Below are positions 1 through 11,698 of a stretch of DNA of 64,000 nucleotides, in pieces. The first letter of the stretch is position 1, and each line of letters opens with the position of its first letter. Under the pieces are notes generated by a model that worked only from the letters and a program-made list of their open reading frames with translations, was not told where the DNA came from and did no database searches. Source of the DNA: Phragmites australis (Eukaryota; Streptophyta; Magnoliopsida; Poales; Poaceae). Position numbers and translations under genes: made by a program. Where the stretch lies: NCBI RefSeq assembly GCF_958298935.1, contig NC_084923.1, forward strand, positions 23,846,501-23,910,500, in the 5' to 3' direction.

Positions 1-3000
1 GTATTCATCAGATAGCTCCTTTTGTTCATCAATCTGAAAATTTCAGCATGTTTTCATCAGATGTACTAGACATTTTGCCAGCCATTCACGATTCTGCAGA
101 AGAGGACCACAACCTAAAGGAGTCTAATTCCTATTATAAACTCTACAGAAATATTTTTTTACTGTGCATGATGGCATCAACGTATGCGTGGTCTCACGAA
201 TAATTCTGCTTTGGCAAGAACAGTATGACATTCATAATCCAGTGAACTAAATGATTTCAATCCCAGACGCGTTATTTACAAACAGCGTTTGATGCTCAGA
301 AGATATCCTATGATAAGAATATTATGTTCATCTGCTTTAAATGTAATCAATGTGGTCTAACAAAGCATATACTGATGCCAATTCTAATCTGAAAATACAG
401 CTTTGAACCCAGTTGATCATCTTCTGAAATCAGCCAGTTATATGGAAAATCCACAATAATGAACAAATTAAGGGATTGCTACTTGGATTTGTTATATATG
501 TCAGATAGATGAATGAGGAAAATATATCTTAAGGGGAAACCAGGGGAAATCCAAGACCATGAACTGCAGGACGGGATACGATAATAAGAATAGAGATGTG
601 TTTTCAGTGGTGACGTGGGTTGGGCTGGAACACCACCACCCGGGTTAGGCCACCAGTGTGGCAGGGTTGGGAACCACCCATCCCTTTAAAATTAAGGAAA
701 AACGAATTGCATGGAAGAAATATGTATGAATATTTTTCATTAGTGCGTGCGAAGCTAACTTTCAACAGGGTAAGTTTTAAAACAACATCCACAAGTATGA
801 CAAAGAACTTAATAAAACAACTCGACATGCAGAATAAGGGTAATGCAAATGCAAGAGGAATGGTTAATCAGATCGAAGACAGACCTTCTTAGCTACCAAG
901 GATCTTAAAGAATTGGCTTCCTCGCGTAATGCAATTGCTTCAGAAGCTGCGTCCTTTGACCTACTCAACTGATTCTCCATCATTTCCATCTCTTTGGAGA
1001 GTGCTGCAGCCATAACATGAATCTCATCCTTGAAGTCTTTTTTACCTAAACAGGGAAAACAAGAACAAGGTATATTACATTCTGCAGGTAGAGATGAACC
1101 ACATATCTCCTACTAAACAAGCTACTGATGTGCCAGGTCCCCTCTACCTGAATCTTGCAAGGTTTCCTCAACCTTGATCTCAAGATCATTCTTTTCAGCG
1201 ATGAATATCTGAATTTGATGTTCCAATTCTTCAATTTTGGTCTCATAAGTGGTAATGGTTTGTTTAATGTTGTCGACTGAGTCTGCTTTTGCACAAATTT
1301 CTTTCTCCTTTTGCATGAGCTGGTCCTTGTCATTCTAAATTCAGAGAAAGAAAAGGCTGATAAAAGAAACAATACAGTCCAAGGCAGTAAAACAGAGGAC
1401 AAACATCATACCTGTAATACTTCAACTAAACCCCTATAACGCTCTATCTCAGCATTCAGATGCTGTAATTGATCATTAAGAATTGCATATGGTTTAGATA
1501 CAAAAACATAGTTCTCATCTTTCAATTGTCCCTGCATACATAGCACGAAGAAATAAGAAAACCAGGATCTAACTTGAAATGTACAAAAACATCAGCTCCA
1601 CTACAAACGAAGGTACCAACCTCAAGATCTCCTAGCTCCTTGGATAGTATTAGATTATCCTCTTGAGTCTCATGCAGTTCAAATAGACGGTTTCCTGCGA
1701 GAGTCTGCCCTCAATTGGGCAAATTAGCGGTAAAGATCAAACAGACAACTATAAGATAAAAAAAAAATGAGAAGATGGGATTTTGAAAGAGCATCCATGT
1801 CAAGAAAATTGCAGATTGGTCTGGTTACAGTTCACAGGTACCTTAGCCTCATCAACAGCATCTTTAAGGTCTTGCCAGCTCATACTTTTGTCTGGAGATT
1901 TATCAGTAGAAACACCACCATTCACAGCATTTGCAGCAGATGCATCCATTAGCGAACCATGCCTCTGCAACTGGAGCACAACCAACTTCCGCCGACTTTC
2001 CTCAAGTTCTGCTATGTTTTCCTCTAGCTCACCTGCAATCCAATGTATGCACATGTGTTATTGGTTGATCCGATTTATAGACCAGGTTAGCCAAACTTTG
2101 GTAGCTATAACTCCGCTATCCAGACTTAGTAATTTGGTGTGCATTTATTTTGTGCCAATTCATGCGCAACTGAATATTAGTACAAACCGAATGCCAGATT
2201 CCGAAATAAACATGCAAAGCGTGACATAAGGTCTATCGCAAAACAAGGATTTATTTCACACATTAGGGCAACTTTTAATTACAGACCATAAAAAATGATA
2301 TGGTATGTTCCAATTTAGCCACATGCATTCACATATAGCACATGTACACAAGATGAAGAGGTCAAGAACTGTGGATGGCACATCTTAAATGCATATACAG
2401 CAAAATTGGGGAAGGATGGAAGGACAGTTTTAATACCTGACAGGTGCTTAATTTCCTGTAGCTCTCTCGAATGGTTGTTTTTAAAAGCCTCAATCTCATC
2501 CAGATACCTTTTGTGCTTTTCATTGATAATAGAAATAGCTTGACTGACGTTGTCAACCACCTCTTTCAAGTGATCATTATGGTTTTGAAGGGCAACAATA
2601 ACATCTAAATAGAACAAATACAATTTAAGAAAATGGGTAATCGGTAAATAATTCAGGTGCAGAGTAAATAAAGAAGGAAAACATACAAGATTCCCATTTT
2701 TTCTTTACCTTCATTTGACTTTTGTCCATTTAAAGCTAAAGATAAAAAATCACTTCTAGCCTGCTGTGAAGCAATAGCCTCTTGCAGGGACTTCATCAGA
2801 GTAACAGTTGCTGAACGGCGAAAAGCAAGAGCTTCTTCAACAGATTCCAACAAGCTACTGTCATTATTATTTTTGAGATTGCTGGACTTCAAGAGCCTGA
2901 AGAGAAATATCTCCTCAGAAGGACAGGACTCAAAAGATTCTGAGGAATAATGAGCACACAATCAGCTAAAGAACATCTCTAGTGAAACAAAAATGGACCT

Positions 3001-5239
3001 TGTGAAGCAATATTAAACAAATATGCTGCAACCTTCTGATAACTCTTCATGGTCAAGCGCTTGCAAATTGTCCAAATCCCCACCAGCCCGTACCCCAAGC
3101 AGGACTAAATCATCAATCAGCTATAATTTACAGAGGCGTAATGAGAAACATGTCTGACTGGAAAAGATCCATATAACAATGCTTATATCAAATCCACAGG
3201 AAAGAACCTGATTCCACATTTTATTCAGAGAAATTAGAGTTCTGTCATAAGAACATTGCTCGTCCCTTAGCTCCTTGAACTTGCCCTCCAATGCATGCAT
3301 TTCAGACTTCTGTGCCTCCAATTGTTGCACCAACTTTTGGTTTTCATATTGAAGAGCTGCAGCATCCATCTGTAAACATAATATAATAAATAAATAAATA
3401 ATGAGAATGCAAAAAGTCAGGTCCTACAACAGCAACAAGGGAAACTTTAGAGGCCACCTAAAGGATCATATAAAAATCCCCCAACTAAACTTTCACATTT
3501 ACATTAGTAATTTAATAAGATCAGGTACTCGGTTGTTATGGTTAGCTTGCAATTTTTTTCTAAACAAATTATAACTGAAATTCAAGTTCTACAATAGTGT
3601 AGCATTGTTTTTTAGGGTCTGTTTGCTTTTTGACGCTGGTGAACCAATTGGCAATGTCAAAACCCAGGCAATGCCAAAACATGGGCAAGAAAATGATGTT
3701 TGGATTGTTAGCTTGTTGCCATACCAATTCGTGGGCAATGGCCAAACATGGAGAATCAAATGGTGTTTGGATTGCACCCATGCCAAAGTTTGCCAAAACT
3801 GTGAGTATGACACATGGGCCCACATGTATTTTTTTACCATCAAAACATAGCCAACATGGGTCTTGATTTATTGATTTAATTGTAAGGAATACAACAGTTC
3901 AAACTTTAAACACATTGCATCATTACAAATCAGATACATGGTTTAGAAGATATAGTCATTTGAAGCTTGATAATCATAAAGTGACACACTTAAAGCAGCC
4001 AACCAGGAGGTGACATCCCAGCACTAGCCTTGCATGCAACCAAGCCAAGACATGAGCATCTCACACAGCTTGTGTACTGTAGATTGACGTTGCCAAATTT
4101 TCCCGGGTGTTGCCAAACTTTGGTTCTAAACAAGACCATAGCCCAATTTCAGGGGCATTGCCATATTTTGCTACAAAAGGCTTCCAGCTCAGATCTTACA
4201 CGCACCAATCACAAACTCCTCGGTCTTCTCTACTAAAGTACTGACTACACGTAGATCAATATGTACTAAAGAATGGTTTAAAATTACCAATTACGAGTAG
4301 GAGTTCAGCATGATGCACCGATCAGATCAGGTACTTCCCAGATCATTAGTTAATTTCGATGTTTATTATTATCTTGAGCGGCATTTTATTAACTTCCAGT
4401 ATCAGAAATAGTGAATACCAAAAATTGGAGGAAAGGAAGGATTCCTATAGGGATATTCAAGCCCATTCCACAGTCCAAAGGGCTACATAGGAAAAATCCG
4501 TATGAGAACCCGATCAAATTCCAACAAAAATGGTATGTTCCAACAATACCTCAAACTTCTAATCATAAAAGGTAAAAAATAAGAAAAGAAGGGAGGGGAG
4601 AAAAATTGCACTCTAGCATCCTGTACCCAATTCTGCAACTTCCAATTTCACTAATGGCAACTTTAAAACAATATAAGTAGAACTTTCTATCAAGTCCACT
4701 TTTCACATAATGTTCAGTGATCTGAGCCTTCAGATGTCCAGAAGTGTCAAGTGGTAAAATAAAATGCACACTCTCTATGTTATTTCATGAGGAGTCATAG
4801 TATTGCTGGGTACTGTGGAAGTTCAGGATTAATTATTTGGAACTCAATGGCATTAATTTTTATTCACCTCTAATGTAAAACCCCTAGTGATTTTTGAGAA
4901 AAAAAAAGGGGGTAAAGACCTTTAATCGATGGAAGTAGTTGAAACTAACTTTCCTCGTAAATAAACGGATGTCATGGTAATGAAACAAGCCAATAAATAA
5001 AGCACCCCTCATTATAAAGCATAGTCGCCTATTCAGCTACATTAATTTAGAACAACTAGCATTTTGTCCAGAGCCTATTTCCATCCCCAATCATAGCTAA
5101 GATTGTAAGTATGCTACAGCTCAGCTCCTACATGAAATTTAACCTGAGAATTTTGCACAGGGGATGTTAAATCACATATTTTAGTGTCAATATCCAGTCC
5201 AGCTTCTGTTACAGAATCTTCAAAACCACTGGATTCCAT
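1..5239 (-). CDS. BRE1/HUB-type E3 ubiquitin ligase (histone H2B), 5' part, eleven exons, cut by window edge
   Basis: The family forms the nuclear RING E3 complex that monoubiquitinates histone H2B during transcription. I read these coding exons on the minus strand: 5239-5144, 3369-3208, 3120-3033, 2939-2709, 2604-2437, 2032-1842, 1704-1621, 1531-1412, 1334-1148, 1045-885 and 33 to beyond 1. All joins are GT-AG and keep one frame, giving 507 codons, mostly charged coiled coil. Landmarks are DAAALQYENQKLVQQLEAQK, SCPSEEIFLFRLL, LHETQEDNLILSKEL and LSKEMEMMENQLSR. They match rice BRE1-like 1 better than the BRE1-like 2 paralogue, as I remember them. The C-terminal RING lies outside the window. 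The rice protein starts at the equivalent of the exon 2 ATG (3369), so the 32 codons of exon 1 may be an in-frame extension or leader. No internal stop is seen, so I infer a functional gene. Confidence 0.9.
3614..4138. mobile_element. Possible non-autonomous DNA transposon in intron 1 of the BRE1-like gene
   Basis: The segment opens with GGGTCTGTTTGC after TTA. It ends with sequence whose reverse complement starts GGTCTTGTTTAGAACC, giving imperfect terminal inverted repeats. The inside has many variants of 'ttgccaaa' and 'ggcaatg' on both strands, as in grass MITEs. There is no coding capacity, and a clean target duplication on the right was not found, so the class (Tourist or hAT) is open. 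The remaining intron sequence (about 4140-5140) shows nothing recognisable. Confidence 0.4.
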
Positions 5240-5639
5240 AATAAAAGAAAATCACCGTAGCCAAGACGCAACAAAGCAACCAAGCTACTTCCAAGGCTCA
5301 ATTCCTGTCTCGAAAGATCAATCGATCAGTCAATCAATTGAACGAACACAACATAGGGTTTTTGGAAAATAAGCAGAACCCACAACTTGGCTTCGTATTC
5401 ATTGGCTCCTAATCAGACATAACCAGAACCATGGATGGATGGATCATTGGATTGGTACTATAACATGCAGCAAAGCAATCCGCTACGAACATATGGAGAG
5501 CAGGAGATATTAGGGTTCGATTGCTCACGGCTCCAGAAAAAAAAAAAAACACAACCTGAGGAAATTACACCCAAGCAAGTTAGGGTTCCTTACCAACACA
5601 AGAATTCAATCCCAAGTCCAGATGAATCAACCAATCCAC

Positions 5640-5795
5640 GCCAACCAAACACCAGTAGCAGGGTTACGAGGAGGAGTGAGTCGACGGTGAGGGCGACTGC
5701 GAGAGTGGAGCTCCTCCGCGGGCGCCGCGCTGCAAAGGAGGCGGCAGAGGAGGAGGGCAGTGTGCGGGGAGCTGATCGTGCCGGGTTGCCTTGTC
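5640..5795 (-). promoter_or_regulatory. Probable 5' leader / transcription start region of the BRE1-like gene
   Basis: A GC-rich block sits about 400 bp upstream of the exon 1 ATG in otherwise AT-rich sequence, as is usual for the first transcribed exon of a grass gene. A leader intron may separate it from 5239. Just beyond it, at about 5800, recognisable LTR sequence begins. The exact start site and the leader splice sites cannot be fixed from sequence alone. Confidence 0.45.
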
Positions 5796-5799
5796 TGGC

Positions 5800-5850
5800 T
5801 GTTCTATTCTATTAAATCTCCGATTGTTACAAGGTTGGGTTTATATTTCA
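5800..5850 (-). repeat. Outer fragment of the gypsy-1 3' LTR, with a TATA motif
   Basis: The sequence 'tctattctatta' followed by 'tttatatttcaccacgac' matches the 5' LTR at about 15023-15075 ('tctattctatta', then 'tttatatttcatcacgac'). On the minus strand both copies contain TATAAA (here 5845-5840), probably the LTR TATA box. It points toward the BRE1-like gene. The remainder of this LTR resumes at about 10109, on the other side of the Harbinger insertion. Confidence 0.65.
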
Positions 5851-6140
5851 CCACGACTCCAGCAGCATTCTATATCTCTATATAGGGAATGTCTAAACAG
5901 ATTCAAATCATATATCTCTCCAGTCTTTAGCAAATTTTCTAAAACTCATCTTCTATTTTTCAGAATCCTCTATTTCATTTGTATACAATATTTATAATTC
6001 AAATAGCAAAAATTCAAATGGCTATAATTCAAACAACTATTTGTCTAACGGCTACATTTCAAACGACTCCTTTTCCAACAGCTATATTTTGAACTTCTAT
6101 ATATTGCCTGTTCTTGGTGTCTCTTCTTCACCACACCGTA

Positions 6141-7499
6141 ATGAGTCGTCGTAGCTTCCTCATGCAACATACTTTGGAGTCGTCGTCTGATGATGACGAT
6201 GACGAACTCATTATTGCTGTCGCACGCACAACACACAATCAATATAAACTTTTGAATGCCCCACGCCATGGCGGTTCTGTGCCTGACCGTCAAGAAGTTC
6301 ATCGCAATAGGGAAGCAGGGCATTCGAGACTACACAACGACTACTTTTCAGATACTCCTACCTACGGTCCAACTGTCTTTAAGCGCAGGTTTACAATTAG
6401 GTCATATGTTTTCTTCACCTTTGTTGATGATCTCTTATTTATAAATTATTCTTCTTTTCTGCACGGGTTTAGAATGTCGCGTTATTTATTTTTGCGCATA
6501 GTGAATGATGTAGAAGCCCATGATTACTATTTTGTTCAGAAACGAAATGTTGTTGGATATCTTGGACTATCTTCTATGCAGAAGATTACCACAGTATTTA
6601 GAATGATAGCTTATGGAGTACCAGCGGATGCTACTGATGATTATGTTCGTATTAGAGAAAACACTGTCATAGAGAGTCTCAGAAGGTTTGTGAAAGCTAT
6701 TGTTGAAGTTTTTGGAGATGAATATTTGAGACAACCAAATAAGAATGATACTGCTAGGTTACTTGCAATTAGGGAGGCAAAAGATTTTTCAGGAATGCTA
6801 GGGTCCATAGATTGCATGCATTGGAAGTGAAAAAATTATCCTGCGGCATGGCACGGTCAGTACAGTGGCCATGTGCATGAGCCCACAATCATTCTGGAAG
6901 CTGTTGTTTCACACGATCTTTGGATTTGGCATGCCTCATTTGGTCTACCAGGGTCTCACAATGGTATAAATGTTCTTCAACGCTCCCCAGTCTTTGCCAG
7001 ACTTGCTGAAGGGCAAGTTCCACAAGTAAATTATACCATCAATGATCATAATTATATAATGGGGTATTACCTTGCAGATGGTATATATTCGCTATGGACC
7101 ACATTAGTGAAGACGATACAATCTCCACGAGGGAAAAAGCAAAAAATGTTCACACAGGCTCAAGAGGTGGCTAGAAAGGATGTTGAACGAGCCTTTGGAG
7201 TTCTCCGATCTCGTTTCGTCATTATTCGTGGACTAGCTAGATTTTAGGATAAGGACACACTGTAGGAAATCATGACCGCTTGTGTCATCATGCACAACAT
7301 GATAATTGAAGATGAGCGAGATGATGCTGAAGACTTCTAGTACGAAGCTGTGGGAGACACTGTCAGGCCCTCCCATGCTCCTACTCCTGAACAGGAAGAG
7401 TTTATTCAAATTCATCATAGTATTGGAAACAAACAGACTCACTGTCAGCTACAAGATGATTTAGTCGAGCACTTGTGGCAATATCATGGTGGGATGTAG
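6141..7499 (+). pseudogene. PIF/Harbinger DDE transposase (broken)
   Basis: The reading starts at ATG 6141 with an acidic N-terminus (SSDDDDDE). Family landmarks follow in order: MSRYLFLRIVNDVEAH, YLGLSSMQKI, GSIDCMHW (first catalytic Asp), PTIILEAVVSHDLWIWHASF, MGYYLADGIY (second Asp), and RKDVERAFGVLRSRF (catalytic Glu). The reading then runs in frame through CVIMHNMIIEDER to TAG 7497-7499. Stops interrupt it at 6828-6830 (TGA after HWK), near 7245 (TAG after ARF), at 7263-7265 (after DTL) and within 'EDF*YEA'. The first two fall where the family has Trp. A 78-bp segment (6389-6466) looks like a former intron: donor AG|GTTTAC is intact, but the acceptor reads ACGG instead of ACAG. The domain is otherwise full length. 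Confidence 0.85.
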
Positions 7500-7731
7500 T
7501 CAAGATCTTGTATGCCGCATATGTAATAATGGGAACTATCCTTAATATGATTGTTTCTGTTGGTTTCAGAAAAGCTAATATATGAGTGCCACACATAATA
7601 GTTTACAAAATATAACAAACATTACAACAAGTGTTCCTTCCACTTTCACATAAGCTAGTAGATAAATGTCAAACATAATAGTTCGCAAAATATTAGATTA
7701 CAACAACTACTCAACTAGAGGTACAGGCTCG

Positions 7732-8854
7732 TCAAGTCAAGATCTCATTATGCAGGCTCATGTAGTATTGTTTTTGTGCCTCGGTCATGCCACTAAGATC
7801 CATAAACATAATTCTCTCTTCCTCCTTAATTTTCTTGAGTTCTATCGCTTGGCTTTTTACCTCAAGCTTTTTTTTGCCTCAATTGCAACCTTCTCTTTGT
7901 CAAGTTCATAGGCTCTCCCCTCAATTGCCAACCTCTCTTGTTCTAGCGCATATGCTCATTCATAGCGCTCTTTTTTTTTTCTTCTCTTTCACGGTCTCTG
8001 CCTCTTCCTTCTTTGCCCACAAATTATCTAGAGCTTCCTTGTACAAGTTATCACCACCTCGCCGTAATTTTTCTTTCTCAGCTTTCCTGCCAGTTGGTCT
8101 TCTCATAGTCACAGTCTCATTCTCAAGATCTAGTGCATCATAATGGCCTTCACAGCTATTTGAGTTGTTACTAGGAGAAGATGTACCAGGAGATGACTTT
8201 TCAAATGCCTTTTGTTTCTTTGCATTCATCTCAGATGCCCTACTAATCCACTTTTCATTGTGCTTCAACAAATTCCAACAATGCAGCATCTGGAAGGACC
8301 TATGTTGCTTGTCTTTTCCCTTGTACAAAGCACATGCCTGCACAATCTGTATAAGTGAATAAATTTTGTTAAACATATTGCCAACATATAAATTTACCGG
8401 ATATAAAAATTTACAAGCAAAATACAGAGGTATGGACTAACCTTATCTTGCAATGTCACCCCGCTTTGTCTCCTACGATCAATTTGCTCATAGCATCCAA
8501 CGAACTTGTTAATGCATTCTTGAATGGAAGACCAACGATGGATGAGAGAACTTACATTACGGTCAGACTCACACTCCTTGTGCTCGTGGAAGTAAGCATG
8601 AATTCTCTTCTAATAAGTTGTACAAGATTGCTCGTTGCCATGGACTGCATCTAGACTAATATTTTGCCATGCCAACACCAACGCCTCATCTCCTTCTCAC
8701 TGTAATTGGATGATCTTTTTTGACTCTTTCTGACAGGGGAAGATGCATTGTCAATCGGGAACTCTTGCTCCCCAATTGGAGTACACAGTTCAAGGTCATC
8801 AACATTGTTGCTCTCATTCATCAAGTTCACAAAATAGTTCTCCCTATTTTCCAT
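7732..8854 (-). pseudogene. PIF/Harbinger ORF1, SANT/Myb-like DNA-binding accessory protein (broken)
   Basis: Two exons, 8854-8442 and 8346-7732, are joined by a GT-AG intron. Exon 1 carries the SANT/trihelix part: NYSEKE, then AWQNISLDAVHGNEQ, KRIHAYFHEHK, SLIHRWSSIQECINKF and IDRRRQSGVTLQDK. Exon 2 has the second conserved block (ALYKGKDKQHRSFQMLHCW) and a basic coiled-coil tail ending near MFMDLSGM and YYMSLHNEI. In Harbinger elements this protein binds the ends and helps import the transposase. It is disabled by a 1-bp deletion after SEKE, a TAG in TTY*KRIHAYF (the family has Trp) and frame changes in the lysine-rich tail. Confidence 0.75.
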
Positions 8855-9072
8855 TCTTCACAAGCTACAAATTTACTGCATTCAGCAATTGAAGAATTCT
8901 AGTGTCAAATTAGGGACGAACTGCACGGGCTCAGCATGAAACAAGGCTACTTTTACAATGAACAAAGTAAGCAAGACAAACACACAAGTGCAAGAGGATT
9001 TGACGACGCAGGAACTGCTGATATGTGGATGATAACCAAGTGCAACAGGTTTAACAACTGTGATTCATCGAT

Positions 9073-9105
9073 GCAGAAATGCAATCAACTCGATTGCATT
9101 TCTGC
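9073..9105. repeat. Perfect 14-bp stem hairpin inside the Harbinger element
   Basis: GCAGAAATGCAATC (9073-9086) and its exact reverse complement (9092-9105) are separated by 5 bp. The hairpin lies about 220 bp upstream of the ORF1 start. Its role is unknown. Confidence 0.8.
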
Positions 9106-9599
9106 CCTTCTCTTATCTAGTTCTGCATCGGACTGCTCATACAAACATAGATAGCATAAAACATCGAAGTATCGGTATCTCTAATGTAACAGGACAGGGT
9201 AATATCACAAATTCACAGCACACACAAGCAATTTAATAGGACATCGTAATTTAACATAGTGATAATCTATAACTTTTTTACTTGGGGAACAAAGGATATA
9301 TGCACTTGCTTGTGCTAACCGGATTTATCATGTGTTTGGTTTTCAGTTAACAGTTTACTAATTTTCCATCAGCATCTTTATTCTACAATATCTTAGCTGA
9401 CAAATTTGATATGCAAATTCCTACCATACTTGGCATCAACCAGGCAGGTTGGGACCTAGCCAAGTGAAATACTACTCGTTGCAGGGTTAGGGCATGGCGT
9501 GATGGGCATGTCAAGCAAGCAAGCTGTGAAGAACTCACCAATCAATGGACCAATCATGTATGTGTAAATGAAAAAAGCTGACCCTTCAACACCGTGAAA

Positions 9600-10108
9600 T
9601 TGCGTTCTCTGATGCTATCTTCTAATTACGGTGTGGAGGAGAATGAGTTGGGTAGTGTGGAGCGGGAGGGGAGCAGAGGGGGGAGGAGACGTTACCACTG
9701 ACGAAGAGCTTGGGGGTGGTGAGCTACGGCACATTGGCAACCTCGGTGTTGTCGCTGAATATGGAGGACGGAGGTGGCGGGGTGCGCGATGGGCTGGAGG
9801 AGGAGGAACAGAAGGTCGCGCGAAGTACGGAGAGGGAGGATGCTGGGGTGGAGCTGCCGAGTAGGCGGCGGAGCCGTGCACCGCTGATGGGGGAGGCAGG
9901 GGAGGTAGCACGATGCGCGGGAGCTCGAGGACGCGAGATAGGGAACCAGAAGGGTATGCTACCTTTGGGGAACGAGAGGAGGAGGATGGGGAAGGGGATA
10001 TGATAGGGAAGGGGATGAGGAAGCTGCTGGAGATTATTTTTTTTGCTATATTTCCTACTTTTAGCTATAGGGAAAGGGGATGAGGAAACTGTTGGAGTTG
10101 CTCTAATG
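9600..10108. other. GC-rich block and right subterminal region of the Harbinger element
   Basis: Positions 9630-9960 are G-rich on the plus strand with low-complexity frames (Gly/Glu or Pro/Ala runs) that I do not read as protein. It may be the promoter or leader of ORF1. Positions 10000-10108 hold two related copies of a motif like 'gggatgaggaa.ctg.tggag', the last forming the terminus. Bases 8855-9600 hold no recognisable feature beyond the hairpin. Confidence 0.4.
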
Positions 10109-10259
10109 GACCAGGAGGTTAACTCAACGTCAGCTCACCAAACCACCAACTCAGCCTAGCTATCAACCGCAACACAAGCCAAGCCCATCAGTATGCGCCC
10201 GTTCTCCACCATCTCATGTTCCATACCTGGATTCCACACCGTTGCTTGAGTCCCTGACA
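10109..10259 (-). repeat. Gypsy-1 3' LTR, main part
   Basis: This segment aligns with the 5' LTR at about 15080-15233. Shared stretches are 'agctcacca', 'accgcaacac', 'gcgcccgttctccacca' and the terminal TGTCA.GGACTCA read on the minus strand. It begins (minus) with TGTCAGGGACTC at 10259, immediately after a purine-rich tract. Confidence 0.75.
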
Positions 10260-10274
10260 TTCCCTCCCCTTCGG
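10260..10274 (-). other. Gypsy-1 polypurine tract
   Basis: Read on the minus strand, a run like GAAGGGGAGGGAA directly abuts the TGTCAGGG start of the 3' LTR. This is the position and composition expected for the primer of plus-strand DNA synthesis. Confidence 0.7.
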
Positions 10275-10336
10275 ACACCGCTCCACTGAATGAGGGCACG
10301 ACGAGCCGTAGAGGACCCCCGAGAGATCACAGCGTG

Positions 10337-11698
10337 TTATAGAACGTCCACTGAAAACACAAGTCGAGAAGGATAAGTAGAAACTATGGAGAGATCATCA
10401 ATGATCTGTGTAGATGGATGAATGTGCTTCTTCAGCTGAGAAACATGCACTGCCGGGTGAATCTGACTGGAAGTGGGAAGATCTAACTTGTAGGCCGCCA
10501 ATCCAATGCGCTGAAGAATCGTGTAGGGACCATAGAACCTGAAGGACAGCTTATGATTGCTACGATATGCCACCGAGGATTGTACGTGAGGTTGTAATTT
10601 GAGAAAGACACGATCCCTAACTTGGAATTCCCGCTCACTACGATGAGCATCGGCCTGAGGTTTCATCCTTTGCAGTGCACGATGAAGCTGCTGCTAGATC
10701 AGTCGAGTAATCAAATTACGCTCTTTGAGCCATGCCTCTAGATCTGGCACAGAACAATCCTCCGGGTTGACAATGACAAAGTGTCGAGGAGGAGTGTCGA
10801 GGAGGATGCCCACATAAGACTTCAAATGGGGTGCAACCAAGTGAGGAATGGTAGGAGGTGTTATACCAAAACTTGGCGAGAGGCAACCACTTGCTCCAAT
10901 GTGTCGGACAGGAATGGACAATACAGCGCAAAAACGCCTCCAAGCACTGATTAAGCCGCTCGGTCTGGCCTTTCGTTTGAGGGTGATAAGATGAACTCAT
11001 AAGCAATTGTGTGTCTGAAAGCCTGAACAATTCTTTCCCTAGGGTGCTGGTAAATACTCGGTCACGGTCTGAAACAATAGCTTGAGGAAAACCGTGAAGT
11101 TTGTAGATATGGTTGAGATACAATTGGGCCACTTGAAGAGCAGTATAGGGATGAGCCATTGGAATGAAATGCCCGTATTTGGTGAATTTATCAATGACTA
11201 CTAATATCACATCAAAGATGTTAGACTTCGGCAGCCCTTCAATGAAATCAAGGCTGACAATGGACCATGCTTTAGAGGGCACATGAAGAGGTTCCAACAA
11301 CCCAGGCAACTTCACATGCTCCACCTTGGCCTATTGATAAATGGAACAAGATTCTACAAAGGACTTGATGGTTTCCTTGAGCTTCGGCCAAGCAAAGAGG
11401 GCCTTGATCCTATGTAGGTTGCCTGAACCCCAGAATGACCACCAATGCCACTATTATGCAGGGCCTGGATGATGTGGTTCTGAGCTAAAGAGTTGTTGCC
11501 CACCCAAATGCTACCTTTGAAATGGATAAGACCATTGAGCAGAGAAAACCCTTTGGCATTGTGAGAAGAAAGGCTCAACTCCGTCAGCAGTTGTTGACAG
11601 CTAGGATCATTAGAATAACCAGAGATAAGTTTCTCAATCCATGATGGAGTACAGTCAGAAATAGCAGAGACATTGGAGTGATCAGGGTGCCTGGACAA
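10337..11698 (-). pseudogene. Gypsy-1 integrase region (broken)
   Basis: The minus strand encodes a Ty3/gypsy integrase in pieces. The N-terminal zinc-binding part is degraded (QALHNSGIGGHSGVQATY). The catalytic core follows, with SLDFIEGLPKS (Asp), AIVSDRDRVFTS (Asp) and YHPQTKGQTERLNQ (Glu). The C-terminal domain ends with KLSFRFYGPYTILQRIG and HPAVHVSQLKKH. A frameshift lies near 10720-10920 and stops near 10690 and 11340. No chromodomain could be recognised. Confidence 0.8.

Larger units (their letters stand above)
5851..10108. mobile_element. PIF/Harbinger DNA transposon, two-gene type, inserted in the gypsy-1 LTR
   Basis: The element contains a DDE transposase (plus strand) and the SANT/Myb-like accessory gene (minus strand) that together mark PIF/Harbinger elements; the two genes converge. 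The right end reads, on the minus strand, GAGCAACTCCAACAGTTTCC, a typical grass Harbinger terminus, next to TAA. The left end is a weaker match (GACTCCAGCAGCATTC at about 5855). LTR sequence flanks both sides, which places the insertion inside the gypsy-1 LTR. Both genes carry disabling changes. The left boundary is good to about 10 bp only. Confidence 0.75.

Noticed and set aside
1767..2229. Plus-strand frames within the BRE1-like exons
   Set aside because: Opposite strand of exon 6 and its introns; no independent evidence of a gene.
9615..9911. Pro/Ala-rich open frame on the minus strand
   Set aside because: Low-complexity product of a G-rich block inside the Harbinger element; no family motif, and the opposite strand is equally open.
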